Shown here piece after piece: positions 28,661 through 38,253 of a stretch of DNA of 64,000 bases. A model generated the notes under the pieces. It had not been told where the DNA came from, did no database searches, and worked only from the letters and a program-made list of their open reading frames with translations. The position numbers were made by a program, and so were the translations under genes. This DNA comes from Aquicoccus sp. G2-2 (lineage in GTDB: Bacteria; Pseudomonadota; Alphaproteobacteria; Rhodobacterales; Rhodobacteraceae), in assembly GCF_034555965.1 (NCBI RefSeq), contig NZ_JAYDCK010000003.1, positions 2,790,001-2,854,000 of the forward strand, written 5' to 3'. The stretch's first letter is position 1. Every line of letters begins with the position of its first letter.

Positions 28661-29851
28661 ATGGCAGATATAAAACGTATTGTGACCATGGGCGGCACGG
28701 TGGCCTGTATCGCAGCAATCGGATTTTTCATGCAGCATGGCGCAAACACGCCGCAGCAGGAAACCATTGGAGCAATGGGCATGGCCCCCGGCGCGAACCA
28801 GGCGCCGAATGGGCTTGAAATCAAGGATATCGCGCTGACCTCGGCAGACGAGACCGATGGCGCGCCCCAGGTTTCTGTGACTCCTGAGAATGCTCAGGTG
28901 CCTGTGTCTGAAGATCCTGCGTCGGAAGTTATTGCAGCCGCTGAGCCGGACCAGTTTACGCCGGAAAGCGAAAGCCGCGATGCCATGACGATGCCAGACG
29001 TCACGGAAAGCGAATCTGCGGCGGATGTGATTGTTCCCGCAACCGAAGAACCGGAACAGGCAGCCATATCAGAGGCCGAAGCAGCCGATCCCATGATTGA
29101 AGTGAGTATGCTCGACAAGCCCGCCCCAATGACTGACGAGCGCGCGCTTGATGCGCCAAAGAATGCGGCGCAATGCGATGTGACAATGACCGGCACTCCG
29201 ATGGCGGCTGCTTTGGTGAACCTTGATCTCAACGCGCCTTGCCTGCCTAACGAACGGGTGACAATTCATCAGAATGGCATGATGTTTACCGACACGACCG
29301 ATGCCAACGGCAAGCTTGAAATTACCGTGCCGGCATTATCAGAGATGGCCATATTCATCGCGTCATTCTCGAACACGGATGGTGCCGTGGTGAGCGTGCA
29401 TGTAGATGGAACCGATGCGTTTTCGCGCGCTGTCGTGCAATCGGAGATCGGGTCGGGCGTTGAATTGCACGCGCTTGAATTCGGTGCCGACTATCCAGAT
29501 GACGGGCATGTCTGGTCCGATGCACCCGGCTCGGTGGCCAACGCAATCGCAGGCAAAGGCGGCTTCGTGACCCTTCTGGGCAATCCTGAGTTGCAAAATG
29601 GACGCATGGCGCAGGTATATTCCTATCCTACGGGTCTCAGCACTGCGGCGGGTGACATTGATCTGAGCGTGGAAATTGCCGTGACGGATGGCAATTGTGG
29701 GCAGGAAATCGAGGCTGAAACCCTGCAAGACAAGGCCACGGGCGGGGTCAAGACTCAGGCGCTTGACCTGACGATGCCCGATTGCGATGCGGTGGGTGAT
29801 TATCTGGTGTTGAAAAACATGCTGGATGACCTGAAAGTGGCAGCCAAGTAA
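28661..29851 (+). CDS. Membrane-anchored protein of unknown function downstream of secA
   Basis: A 396-residue protein with an N-terminal membrane segment (about 5-24, TMGGTVACIAAIGFFM), an acidic, proline- and glutamate-rich linker (about 45-150) and a C-terminal periplasmic domain (about 165-395) with VNLDLNAPCLPNERVTIHQN and three cysteines. I recall homologues annotated only as translocase or hypothetical in Roseobacters. The ATG at 28661 follows GGAGG. It shares strand and spacing with the following gene. Confidence 0.75.
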   Translation: MADIKRIVTMGGTVACIAAIGFFMQHGANTPQQETIGAMGMAPGANQAPNGLEIKDIALTSADETDGAPQVSVTPENAQVPVSEDPASEVIAAAEPDQFTPESESRDAMTMPDVTESESAADVIVPATEEPEQAAISEAEAADPMIEVSMLDKPAPMTDERALDAPKNAAQCDVTMTGTPMAAALVNLDLNAPCLPNERVTIHQNGMMFTDTTDANGKLEITVPALSEMAIFIASFSNTDGAVVSVHVDGTDAFSRAVVQSEIGSGVELHALEFGADYPDDGHVWSDAPGSVANAIAGKGGFVTLLGNPELQNGRMAQVYSYPTGLSTAAGDIDLSVEIAVTDGNCGQEIEAETLQDKATGGVKTQALDLTMPDCDAVGDYLVLKNMLDDLKVAAK

Positions 29852-29885
29852 ACCGAGCCAGCCACCCGAGGACAGATTGAAACCA

Positions 29886-31435
29886 ATGGTGCGTGCGGCG
29901 TTTTTCGCCGCACTTTCCCTTTGAGTATCGCATTCGCTGCGCAAGCGCAGGACGTGACGTTGAAATCACCCGATGGGGCGGTGAAAATCAGCGGAACGCT
30001 TCTTAGCTTTGACGGCGAATTCTACCGTGTTGATACGGTCTACGGCGAGCTGACAGTTGATGGCTCTGGTGTTTCATGCGACGGGCCGGGTTGCCCCAGC
30101 TTGACCGATTATGTAGCCGAGCTTGATTTTTCCGGTGCAGCGACGATGGGGGATGTGTTGATGCCTGCGCTGATCGAGGCATTCGCGCGGCGGAATGGGC
30201 TGATCGCCAAACGCGAGCCGTTGAACCAAGGTTTCGCCTATCGCCTGACGGACAAGAAAACCGCGAGGGATAAAGGGGTTTTTCGCTTCCGGTTGACCAA
30301 TACCGATGAAGGCTTTGCCGATCTTCTGGCCGATGAAGCCGACATCGCCATGGCGGTGCGCGAGATCCGACCAAAAGAGGCCCGGTTGGGCCGGGACGCG
30401 GGTTTGGGGGACATGCGCGAAGCAGAGCGGGCACGAGTGCTGGCGCTTGATGCGTTGGTGCCGGTGGTTGCACCCGGAAATCCGGTGCGGGAGATTTCGA
30501 TTGCCAATCTGGCGCGGGTGTTTGCCGGAATGATCAACAATTGGCAAGAACTGGGCGGGCCGGATGCGCCGATTAGCCTTTATCTGCGCGATGCGAAATC
30601 CGGGCTGGGGCAAGCGGCGATTGACAGGGTCTTAGAACCGGCCGGATTGACACTTGCCAAGAGTGCGCAGCGTTTCGGGACCGATAGCGCGTTGGCCGAA
30701 GCGGTCGCTGCGGACCCGTTTGGCATTGCAATTATCAGCCATGCGGCAGCCAACAACACCCGGAGGCTGACCCTGACCGGGCAGTGCGGTGCCGCGCTGG
30801 AAGCGACGCGGCGCGCAATCAAGACCGAAGATTATCCGTTCAGCGCGCCACAGTTTCTCTACCTTCCGGCCCGGCGATTGCCGAAGCTGGCGCGCCAGTT
30901 TCTAGCTTACACGCGCTCGGCCGCCGCGCAGATCGTCATCCGTAGAGCCGGGTTCGTCGATCAACAGCCGGAGGAAATTCCGCTTAACAATCAAGGGGAT
31001 CGCCTTTCGAACGCGATCAAGGCGGCGGGGCCGGAGACCCCTCTTGAAGGCTTGCAGGAGATGATTGACCGGCTTTGGGGGATGAAGCGAATGACCACGT
31101 CATTCCGGTTTCAGGCCGGATCGGTGAAGCTTGATGCGCAGTCCCTTTCGAATGTCGGACAGTTGGCGCGGGCGTTGGAGGCGGGGCGCTATGACGGGCG
31201 GGAGTTGCTTTTTGTTGGGTTCAGCGATGGAAATGGCCCGGCGCAGGGGAACAGAGCGATTTCTGAACGCCGTGCGAAGACCGTGCGCAACGCGGTGATC
31301 AAGGCGGCGGAAATGGCGAATTTACAGCGGGTTACGCTTGAAACAGCGGGCTATGGCGAGGCGTTGCCGATGGCTTGTGATGACAGTTCATGGGGGCGGC
31401 AGGTCAACCGGCGGGTTGAGGTTTGGGTGCGATAA
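29886..31435 (+). CDS. Periplasmic solute-binding (PstS-like) plus OmpA domain protein, signal peptide split by a frameshift
   Basis: From about residue 40 to 350 the protein resembles PstS-type phosphate-binding proteins (FAYRLTDKK, NLARVFAGMINNWQELGGPD), and its last 115 residues form an OmpA peptidoglycan-binding domain (SFRFQAGSVKLDAQ through RQVNRRVEVWV). The ATG at 29886 with GAGGA upstream opens a frame that hits TGA after 12 codons, while the mature protein is read in another frame (the longest open stretch begins with TTG at 29921). One extra T in the T5 run at 29901-29905 would give the N-terminus MVRAAFFRRTFPLSIAFAAQ, a normal signal peptide. Likely function: envelope-anchored ligand sensing; ligand unknown. 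Confidence 0.75.
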
Positions 31436-31442
31436 CAAGGGC

Positions 31443-32207
31443 TTAAAGCAGCCCTTCGGAACGGAAGCTGAGCTGGGTGGATTTGCCGATGATCAGATGA
31501 TCGTGAAGCGTGATGCCGAGGGCGCGGGCGGCCTCTTCGATCTTGCCGGTCATGGTGATGTCTTCCTGACTTGGCGTGGGGTCGCCTGACGGGTGATTGT
31601 GCACTAGAATCAACGCACTGGCGTTAATCTCAAGGGCGCGTTTTACCACCTCGCGCGGATAGACCGGAACATGATCGACGGTGCCTTTGGCTTGTTCTTC
31701 ATCAGCGATCAGCACATTCTTGCGGTCGAGGTAGAGGACACGGAATTGTTCGATTTCGCGGTGGGCCATGGTGGTTTGGCAATAGTCGAGCAACGCCTCC
31801 CATGAGGACACAAGGGGACGTTGCAAAATGCGGGCACGGGCGAGCCGCGCGGCAGCGGCCTCGACCAGTTTCAGCTCACAAATCACCGCCTCTCCGATGC
31901 CTTTGATCTGGGCCAGCCGCTCTGGGCTGGCGGTGACGACGGAGTTGAAATCACCGAATGTTTGCAGCAGCTTATGCGCAAGCGGTTTGACATCGCGGCG
32001 CGGGATTGCGCGGAAGAGAAGCAGTTCCAGCATCTCATAATCCGGCAGGGCGGCGGCCCCGCCTGCCATGAAACGGGCGCGCAAACGCTTGCGATGATCG
32101 GTGATGTAGGACGGCAGACGACCCGCAGGCAATGCAGGCACAATCTGCACCTCGTCTTCCTCAAAAAGCGGCAAGGGAGCTTCGGAAAAGTGGCTGTTCT
32201 GGCGCAT
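31443..32207 (-). CDS. radC: RadC/JAB-domain protein
   Basis: A 254-residue member of the RadC (UPF0758) family with an N-terminal helix-hairpin-helix region (about 55-120) and a C-terminal JAB/MPN metalloprotease-like domain with HNHPSGDPTPSQED (His203, His205, Asp216). Despite its name, a role in DNA repair is not supported for the family; some members are linked to natural transformation. It ends 8 bp from the convergent PBP-OmpA gene. The 5' flank holds a dispersed repeat. Confidence 0.92.
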   Translation of the reverse strand: MRQNSHFSEAPLPLFEEDEVQIVPALPAGRLPSYITDHRKRLRARFMAGGAAALPDYEMLELLLFRAIPRRDVKPLAHKLLQTFGDFNSVVTASPERLAQIKGIGEAVICELKLVEAAAARLARARILQRPLVSSWEALLDYCQTTMAHREIEQFRVLYLDRKNVLIADEEQAKGTVDHVPVYPREVVKRALEINASALILVHNHPSGDPTPSQEDITMTGKIEEAARALGITLHDHLIIGKSTQLSFRSEGLL

Positions 32208-32286
32208 GGCCCGAGGATGCCGCAGAGACGGTGAAGAAACCGTTAAGCCGGGCGAAGGTTAACGATTCTTTTTGGAAAATATGCCT

Positions 32287-32328
32287 GTCTGCACCCCGGC
32301 TGGCAGTCTGGCTGCGAAGCGTATGGCG
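32287..32328. repeat. 42-bp dispersed imperfect repeat, copy 2
   Basis: Second copy of the element at 14805-14846 (37/42 identical), located in the gap between radC and dnaJ. The rest of 32208-32441 holds no recognisable gene. Confidence 0.55.
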
Positions 32329-32441
32329 GGCGTTCGGGCAGTTTGAAATCCGTGAAAGTTAAGACGGCGGGCGGCGTTTGTCAGGGAAATATTAAGCGGA
32401 ATGTGCCAGCTCGCCGCTTGGCAGATGCGTTTGATGGGTGG

Positions 32442-32464
32442 AAGCCGGGGGAAACCCCCGGCTT
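32442..32464 (-). terminator. Perfect hairpin at the dnaJ stop codon
   Basis: AAGCCGGGGG-TTT-CCCCCGGCTT read on the minus strand; the first bases are part of the dnaJ TAA. A 10-bp GC-rich stem with a 3-nt loop and no T-run: a likely 3'-end or stability element for the dnaKJ transcript. Confidence 0.6.
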
Positions 32465-33617
32465 AGCCTTTCATCGAATCCCAGAAGCTTTTTACCGAGG
32501 AAAAGAAGCTCTTGGATTGGGGATTGTTCTCTTCCGAGAGATCCTCAAATTCCTTGAGCAGTTCCTTTTGGCGCGCGGTCAGGTTGACCGGGGTTTCCAC
32601 GGCCAGTTCGATGAACATGTCCCCCGCAGAACCACCGCGCAGCGCAGGCATGCCTTTGTTGCGCAGGCGCATCTGACGCCCCGATTGCGACCCGGCGGGA
32701 ATTTTCACCCGGCTGCGGCCACCGTCGATTGTCGGCACTTCGATATCGCCGCCAAGAGCCGCAACAGCCATCGCCACCGGCACGCGGCAGTAAAGGTTGG
32801 TGCTGTCGCGCTCAAACAGCTTGTGCCGTTCGACCTCGATAAAGATATAAAGATCGCCCGCTGGCCCGCCGCGCATTCCAGCTTCGCCCTCACCGGCAAG
32901 ACGGATGCGGGTTCCGGTTTCCACCCCGGCCGGGATGTTGACTGAAAGTGCACGATCCTTGTGAACCCGGCCTTGCCCGCCGCAGGTCTTGCACGGGTTT
33001 TTGATGATCTGACCGAGGCCCGAGCAGGTCGGGCAGGTGCGCTCGACCGTGAAGAAGCCTTGCTGGGCGCGGACCTTGCCCATGCCCGAGCAGGTCGGGC
33101 AGGTTGTCGGTTCTGCACCACCTTCGGCGCCGCTGCCATCGCAGGAATCACATTGGATGGAGGTCGGCACGTTGATGGTTTTCGAGAGGCCGGAGAACGC
33201 TTCTTCCAGCGTTATGCCGAGATTGTAGCGCAGATCGGCCCCGCGCGAGGCACGCCCGCGCCCGCCGCCGGCGCCACCGCGCCCGCCCATGAAATCACCA
33301 AAGAGATCATCGAACACATCCGAGAAAGCAGAGGCGAAATCGCCGTTGCCCTGAAAGCCGCCACCGGGGTGGCCGCCGCCGCCCATGCTGCCATCAAAGG
33401 CACCGTGGCCGAACCGATCATAGGCCGCTTTCTTGTCAGCGTCCTTGAGCACCTCGTAAGCCTCGTTGGCTTCCTTGAACTGGGCTTCTGCATCGGGATT
33501 GTCGGCGTTGCGGTCCGGGTGCAGCTCCTTGGCCTTTCTGCGATAGGCCTTCTTGATCTCATCGGACGAAGCACCTTTGGCAACGCCGAGGGTATCGTAA
33601 TAATCGCGTTTTGACAT
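32463..33617 (-). CDS. dnaJ: Chaperone DnaJ (Hsp40)
   Basis: Cochaperone that stimulates DnaK ATPase. The 384-residue type I protein has the J domain (1-70) with HPD at about 33-35, a Gly/Phe region (about 77-125), four CxxCxGxG zinc repeats (about 143-220: [32 protein letters not shown]) and the C-terminal client-binding domain. It follows dnaK by 75 bp containing a hairpin, so the two form the usual heat-shock operon. Confidence 0.97.
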   Translation of the reverse strand: MSKRDYYDTLGVAKGASSDEIKKAYRRKAKELHPDRNADNPDAEAQFKEANEAYEVLKDADKKAAYDRFGHGAFDGSMGGGGHPGGGFQGNGDFASAFSDVFDDLFGDFMGGRGGAGGGRGRASRGADLRYNLGITLEEAFSGLSKTINVPTSIQCDSCDGSGAEGGAEPTTCPTCSGMGKVRAQQGFFTVERTCPTCSGLGQIIKNPCKTCGGQGRVHKDRALSVNIPAGVETGTRIRLAGEGEAGMRGGPAGDLYIFIEVERHKLFERDSTNLYCRVPVAMAVAALGGDIEVPTIDGGRSRVKIPAGSQSGRQMRLRNKGMPALRGGSAGDMFIELAVETPVNLTARQKELLKEFEDLSEENNPQSKSFFSSVKSFWDSMKG

Positions 33618-33632
33618 TCGTGTTCCCCTTTT

Positions 33633-33683
33633 AGAAACGTCAGGGACCGATCCGGCGTTTCGGACCGGCCCCCAAGCGTTTCT
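33633..33683 (-). other. Stem-loop between dnaK and dnaJ
   Basis: Outer 7-bp stem (AGAAACG/CGTTTCT) enclosing an 8-bp inner stem with one G-U pair (CCGGTCCG/CGGATCGG). It fills the intergenic gap and may lower dnaJ expression relative to dnaK by partial termination or processing (inference). Confidence 0.5.
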
Positions 33684-33692
33684 CAGGTGCGA

Positions 33693-35615
33693 TTACTTGC
33701 GCTTGTTATCGCCGAGATCTTCGAAATCGGCATCGACGATATCATCGTCTTTCTTGTCGCCCATTTCATCGGCGGCTGCCGGTTCGTCGCTATCGGCGTC
33801 ATCCATGCTGGCCTTGTAGATCGCTTCCCCCAGTTTCATCGCAACTTCTGTCACGTTCTGGATACCGGCTTTGATCTTCTCGGCGGCAACATTGTCTTTC
33901 TCAAGATCGTCTTTCAGCGCGGCAATGGCGAGTTCAATTGCCTCTACCGTGCTGGGATCAACCTTGTCGCCGTGCTCCTCGATGGATTTCTCTGTCGAGT
34001 GGATGAGGCTTTCGGCGTGGTTACGCGCCTCGACCAGATCCTTGCGCTCTTTGTCGGCTTCGGCGTTTTCTTCGGCGTCCTTGACCATCTTGTCGATGTC
34101 ATCGTCGCTGAGCCCGCCAGAGGCCTGAATGGTGATCTTGTGCTCTTTGCCGGTGCCTTTGTCCTTGGCTCCGACATGGACGATGCCGTTGGCGTCGATG
34201 TCAAACGTCACCTCGATCTGCGGCAAACCGCGGGGGGCGGGCGGGATATCTTCGAGATTGAACTGACCGAGAATCTTGTTGTCCGCCGCCATTTCACGTT
34301 CGCCCTGGAAAACCCGGATCGTCACTGCCGACTGGTTGTCTTCGGCGGTCGAGAAGATCTGGCTTTTCTTGGTGGGGATCGTGGTGTTGCGGTCGATCAG
34401 ACGGGTGAAGACACCGCCCAGCGTTTCAATGCCGAGCGACAGCGGCGTTACGTCAAGCAGAACCACGTCTTTGACGTCGCCTTGCAGAACGCCAGCCTGA
34501 ATGGCGGCGCCCATGGCGACGACCTCATCGGGGTTCACACCCTTGTGCGGCTCTTTGCCGAAGAACTTGGTGACTTCCTCGATGACCCTTGGCATCCGGG
34601 TCATGCCGCCGACCAGAACGATCTCGTCGATCTCGTCTTTGCCGAGCCCGGCATCCTTCATCGCCGCCTGACAAGGTTTCAGCGATGCCTTGATCAGATC
34701 GCTGACGAGGCTTTCCAGCTTGGCGCGGGTGAGCTTCATCACCATGTGCAGCGGCTGGCCGTCCTTGCCCATCGAGATGAACGGCTGGTTGATTTCGGTC
34801 TGCGAAGACGAGCTGAGTTCGATCTTGGCCTTTTCGGCGGCTTCCTTGAGCCGTTGCAGGGCCATCTTGTCCTTGGTCAGATCAACGCCGTGCTCTTTCT
34901 TGAACTCGTCGGCGAGGTAGTTGACGATGCGCATGTCGAAGTCTTCACCGCCGAGGAAGGTATCCCCGTTGGTCGATTTCACCTCAAAAAGACCATCGTC
35001 GATTTCCAGAATGGTCACGTCGAACGTGCCGCCGCCGAGGTCATAGACGGCGATGGTGTGGTTTTCATCCTTGTCGAGCCCGTAAGCCAGCGCAGCCGCT
35101 GTGGGTTCGTTGATGATGCGCAGCACTTCGAGACCGGCAATCTTGCCAGCGTCCTTGGTGGCCTGACGCTGTGCGTCGTTGAAATAGGCAGGCACGGTGA
35201 TGACGGCCTGTTTCACGTCTTCGCCAAGATAGCTTTCGGCGGTTTCCTTCATCTTGCCGAGGATGAACGCGGAAATCTGGCTGGGCGAATATTTTTCGCT
35301 ATGCGCTTCCACCCAGGCATCGCCGTTGCCGCCGTCGATGACGTTGAACGGCATGTTCTTCTTGTCCTTGGCGAGGTCGCTGTCATCAAACCGGCGGCCG
35401 ATCAGGCGCTTGACACCGAACACGGTGTTTTCCGGGTTGGTGACGGCCTGCCGCTTGGCGGATTGGCCGACGAGGCGTTCATCGTCGGTGAACGCGACGA
35501 TTGACGGCGTGGTGCGCGCGCCTTCGGAGTTTTCGATGACGCGAGGTTGCGAGCCATCCATGATGGCAACGCAGGAGTTGGTTGTACCGAGGTCAATACC
35601 AATGACTTTAGCCAT
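33693..35615 (-). CDS. dnaK: Chaperone DnaK (Hsp70)
   Basis: ATP-dependent chaperone. The 640-residue protein begins [20 protein letters not shown], has the phosphate-2 and adenosine motifs ([25 protein letters not shown]), the linker [11 protein letters not shown] and a substrate-binding domain, and ends with the acidic tail [17 protein letters not shown]. The start at 35615 is fixed by homology and an AAGGGA ribosome-binding site; the frame happens to stay open upstream. A predicted sigma-32 promoter lies 118 bp upstream. Confidence 0.98.
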   Translation of the reverse strand: MAKVIGIDLGTTNSCVAIMDGSQPRVIENSEGARTTPSIVAFTDDERLVGQSAKRQAVTNPENTVFGVKRLIGRRFDDSDLAKDKKNMPFNVIDGGNGDAWVEAHSEKYSPSQISAFILGKMKETAESYLGEDVKQAVITVPAYFNDAQRQATKDAGKIAGLEVLRIINEPTAAALAYGLDKDENHTIAVYDLGGGTFDVTILEIDDGLFEVKSTNGDTFLGGEDFDMRIVNYLADEFKKEHGVDLTKDKMALQRLKEAAEKAKIELSSSSQTEINQPFISMGKDGQPLHMVMKLTRAKLESLVSDLIKASLKPCQAAMKDAGLGKDEIDEIVLVGGMTRMPRVIEEVTKFFGKEPHKGVNPDEVVAMGAAIQAGVLQGDVKDVVLLDVTPLSLGIETLGGVFTRLIDRNTTIPTKKSQIFSTAEDNQSAVTIRVFQGEREMAADNKILGQFNLEDIPPAPRGLPQIEVTFDIDANGIVHVGAKDKGTGKEHKITIQASGGLSDDDIDKMVKDAEENAEADKERKDLVEARNHAESLIHSTEKSIEEHGDKVDPSTVEAIELAIAALKDDLEKDNVAAEKIKAGIQNVTEVAMKLGEAIYKASMDDADSDEPAAADEMGDKKDDDIVDADFEDLGDNKRK

Positions 35616-35732
35616 GTTTTCAGATCCCTTCTTGAGTAAGGCGATGTTGCGAGGTCCGGACCCGTTGTGGCATCCGCCCCCGGATAGTTTGATGCGCATC
35701 GGATCAACCCGATACGCGGTGCTTCCGGGCGT

Positions 35733-35759
35733 ATATAAGGGGGGATTTGCCCCTGCAAG
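35733..35759 (-). promoter_or_regulatory. Predicted RpoH (sigma-32) promoter of dnaKJ
   Basis: On the minus strand CTTG (35756-35759), 16-nt spacer, CTTATAT (35733-35739). This fits the alphaproteobacterial heat-shock promoter pattern CTTG-N16/18-CYTATNT, 118 bp before the dnaK ATG. The -35 element lies just upstream of the divergent alkB frame. Confidence 0.7.
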
Positions 35760-35828
35760 CGGGTGCGGGGCATGGAAAATGCAAATTGTGCGGGTTTTTT
35801 GCCCCGGATTGGACAACGAAGCGCCGGA

Positions 35829-36443
35829 ATGGGACATGAAGAGCAAATTGATTTGCGCGGAGTCGCTTTGTTTCGCGCAGCATTGAGTGCGCCTGCGCAG
35901 GCGGCCTTGCTTGACCGGGTGCGCGAAATTGCACGCGCCGCGCCGATGTTTCACCCGGAAACGCGCCGGGGCAAACAGATGAGCGTGAAGATGACAAGCG
36001 CGGGTGTTTTGGGCTGGGTGAGCGACAGGCGAGGCTATCGTTATGAGCGCGCCCATCCGGGCGGCGGGGATTGGCCCGCGATCCCGGCAGAGATGCTTGC
36101 CATCTGGCAGCGATTCGCCGGGGAGGAGGCGCGGATGCCAGAATGCTGTTTGGTGAACTTTTACGGGGAAGGCGCGCGGATGGGGTTGCATCAGGACCGC
36201 GATGAGGCGGATTTCACGCAACCCGTGGTTTCGGTATCGCTTGGTGATGAGGGGTTGTTCCGAGTTGGCAATATCACGCGCGGCGGCAAGACGGAGTCAG
36301 TCTGGCTTCGTTCGGGTGATGTGGTGGTGCTTGGCGGTGCGGCGCGGCTGGTGCATCATGGGGTTGACCGGATCAGGTTCGGCTCTTCCAGCCTGTTGGA
36401 AACCGGCGGGCGGATCAACCTGACGATGCGGGTGGTGACGTGA
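35829..36443 (+). CDS. alkB: Alkylated DNA repair dioxygenase AlkB
   Basis: Fe(II)/2-oxoglutarate dioxygenase that reverses 1-methyladenine and 3-methylcytosine lesions. The 204-residue product shows [40 protein letters not shown] with the iron ligands His121 and Asp123, the third ligand in [11 protein letters not shown], and RINLTMR binding 2-oxoglutarate. The chosen ATG (35829) matches family length; an in-frame ATG at 35772 would add 19 residues and overlap the dnaK promoter region. Confidence 0.9.
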   Translation: MGHEEQIDLRGVALFRAALSAPAQAALLDRVREIARAAPMFHPETRRGKQMSVKMTSAGVLGWVSDRRGYRYERAHPGGGDWPAIPAEMLAIWQRFAGEEARMPECCLVNFYGEGARMGLHQDRDEADFTQPVVSVSLGDEGLFRVGNITRGGKTESVWLRSGDVVVLGGAARLVHHGVDRIRFGSSSLLETGGRINLTMRVVT

Positions 36444-36464
36444 CCCCGCCCCTTGCCAAGGCGG

Positions 36465-37286
36465 TTAGCGCCGCGCGCCCCAACTGGCCGAGGCATGTTG
36501 GCGGGTGAAGAATTCGGCCATCAGCCCGATCATCAGCAGCACAAGGCCGACATAAAGTGCATAGTGCCAGCTTGAATTGCGCGGGAAATAATTGATGAAC
36601 ACGAAACCGCGCGCCTGATCAATGCAATGAAACAGCGGGTTCCAGTCAAACAGCCGCAGCTTTTCCTCGGTCAGCGCGTTGGCGACGAACATCTTGCCCG
36701 AGGCGATCATGTTCGCGCGCCGGTAAATCTGCCCGAAGATGTTCACGGCTGTGGGCGACCACGGCTTCACGGCCAGCATGATAGTGCCCAGCGCCGCGCC
36801 GGTGAACCATGCCAGCAGCAACATCGCGAAGGCCCCCACCGGGTCGTGAATATCAAACGGCGTGACCCCGACATGATAGCCAAACAGGATCACCGAGAGC
36901 GACAGCACCTGAATATAGAGCGCCGAGAAAGCAGCGGAGAAGATTCCGATTATGGTGTTCATTGGCGCGTGCTTCATCATCGCGGACGATGGCCCATCGG
37001 CGCTGGAGACGGCCCCCATGGTGCGCACATGTGTCATGTAAAGAAAAATACCCGACATGATATAAAGCAGGAAATCGCCGCGGATTGCGCTTCGGCGCAT
37101 CCCCAGAAGTGTAAACAGCAGATAGAATGCGGCCATCATGATGGCCATGTTCAACAGATTAAGCACAATCGACATCAGCGCGTTGCCGTGCGTGTTGCGA
37201 ATTGAGCGGACGATAGAATGATAGATCAGTTCGGCCATGGTGATGGCCGATGTCAGCATTGAGTCGTTGCGTCTTACCTGAAACAT
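36465..37286 (-). CDS. ABC-2 type polysaccharide/polyol phosphate exporter permease
   Basis: Six-helix integral membrane permease (273 residues) of the KpsM/Wzm-like group that exports surface glycans together with an ATPase partner. Hydrophobic segments lie at about 38-62, 72-90, 112-135, 150-175 and 240-260, and the C-terminus contains YFPRNSSWHYALYVGLVLLM as in capsule exporters. No ATP-binding partner is adjacent, so the KpsT-type subunit must be elsewhere. The gene is divergent from the cysQ-glycosyltransferase run. Confidence 0.83.
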   Translation of the reverse strand: MFQVRRNDSMLTSAITMAELIYHSIVRSIRNTHGNALMSIVLNLLNMAIMMAAFYLLFTLLGMRRSAIRGDFLLYIMSGIFLYMTHVRTMGAVSSADGPSSAMMKHAPMNTIIGIFSAAFSALYIQVLSLSVILFGYHVGVTPFDIHDPVGAFAMLLLAWFTGAALGTIMLAVKPWSPTAVNIFGQIYRRANMIASGKMFVANALTEEKLRLFDWNPLFHCIDQARGFVFINYFPRNSSWHYALYVGLVLLMIGLMAEFFTRQHASASWGARR

Positions 37287-37458
37287 TCTTTTGCGCTGCT
37301 CCGCCCTTCAAGGCTTTGATAGAACGGATTCCTTGCCGTTCGGTTAGCCGCGTATCATAAGGGTGCGGCGATTTTTTGACAACGAAAAGCCGCCGCGCGC
37401 GATCAAACGCCCGTGAACGGCGCACAGGGTGGCGGACGGGGTGACAGGGAGAGCTGGC

Positions 37459-38253
37459 ATGGATTACGAAAAACTTGGCGTGGTGATGCGCGAGCTGGCG
37501 CTGGAGGCTGGTGAAAAGATCATGGACATCTACGGATCGGACGATTTCGAGGTGCGTGCGAAATCCGATGACAGCCCGGTGACAGCAGCCGACGAAGCGG
37601 CAGATGCGATCATCAGCGAGGGCCTGCGCGCCGCATTTCCGGATGTGCTTCTGGTGACAGAAGAACAAGCGGAGAGCCACGCGCAAAGGGCCGCGAGTTT
37701 CCTGATTGTTGATCCACTGGACGGCACCAAGGAGTTCATCCACCGGCGCGGTGATTTCACGGTGAATATCGCCTATGTGGAGGATGGGGTGCCGACACGC
37801 GGGCTTGTCTATGCGCCCGCGAAGGGGCGGATGTTCTATACTTTGGCGGATGGAAGTGCGGCAGAGGAAAAAGGCCCATTTGGTGCCAAGCCAGGAGCGT
37901 TGCGTGCGCTGCGCACATCGCAGCCGGACAATGAGGCGCTGATGGTGGTGGCGTCAAAATCGCATCTGACGGACGAGACCAAGGATTACATTGCCAAATA
38001 CGCGGTCAGGGATTTCAAGAGTGCGGGCAGCAGTCTCAAGTTTTGCCTTGTCGCCAGCGGAGAGGCCGACCTTTATCCGCGCGTCGGGCGCACGATGGAA
38101 TGGGATACGGCGGCGGGTCATGCCGTGCTTGCGGGCGCGGGCGGTGCGGTTGTCCGGTTCGATGATCTCAGCCCGCTGCGCTATGGCAAGGAGGCGTATG
38201 CCAATCCGTATTTCATTGCCCATGCGCCGGGTGTCGATCTGAAACCCGCGTGA
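37459..38253 (+). CDS. cysQ: 3'(2'),5'-bisphosphate nucleotidase CysQ
   Basis: Inositol-monophosphatase-fold phosphatase that hydrolyses PAP to AMP, clearing the by-product of PAPS-using reactions. The 264 residues include the metal-binding TEEQAE, the signature DPLDGTKEF (85-93) and EWDTAAGHAVLAGAGG (about 214-229). DGTKEF, rather than the plain IMPase DGT.NF, favours CysQ. SD GGGAGAG precedes the ATG at 37459. The stop overlaps the next glycosyltransferase start (TGATG), tying it to the glycan cluster that also encodes a sulfotransferase. Confidence 0.9.
   Translation: MDYEKLGVVMRELALEAGEKIMDIYGSDDFEVRAKSDDSPVTAADEAADAIISEGLRAAFPDVLLVTEEQAESHAQRAASFLIVDPLDGTKEFIHRRGDFTVNIAYVEDGVPTRGLVYAPAKGRMFYTLADGSAAEEKGPFGAKPGALRALRTSQPDNEALMVVASKSHLTDETKDYIAKYAVRDFKSAGSSLKFCLVASGEADLYPRVGRTMEWDTAAGHAVLAGAGGAVVRFDDLSPLRYGKEAYANPYFIAHAPGVDLKPA

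Noticed and set aside
33687-35504. 605-codon open frame on the plus strand
   Set aside because: Antisense to dnaK. No recognisable domain, and the frame follows DnaK codon periodicity.
35616-36221. Longer DnaK with an N-terminal extension of about 200 residues
   Set aside because: The frame is open by chance; the conserved start [14 protein letters not shown] with its ribosome-binding site and the upstream heat-shock promoter fix the true start.
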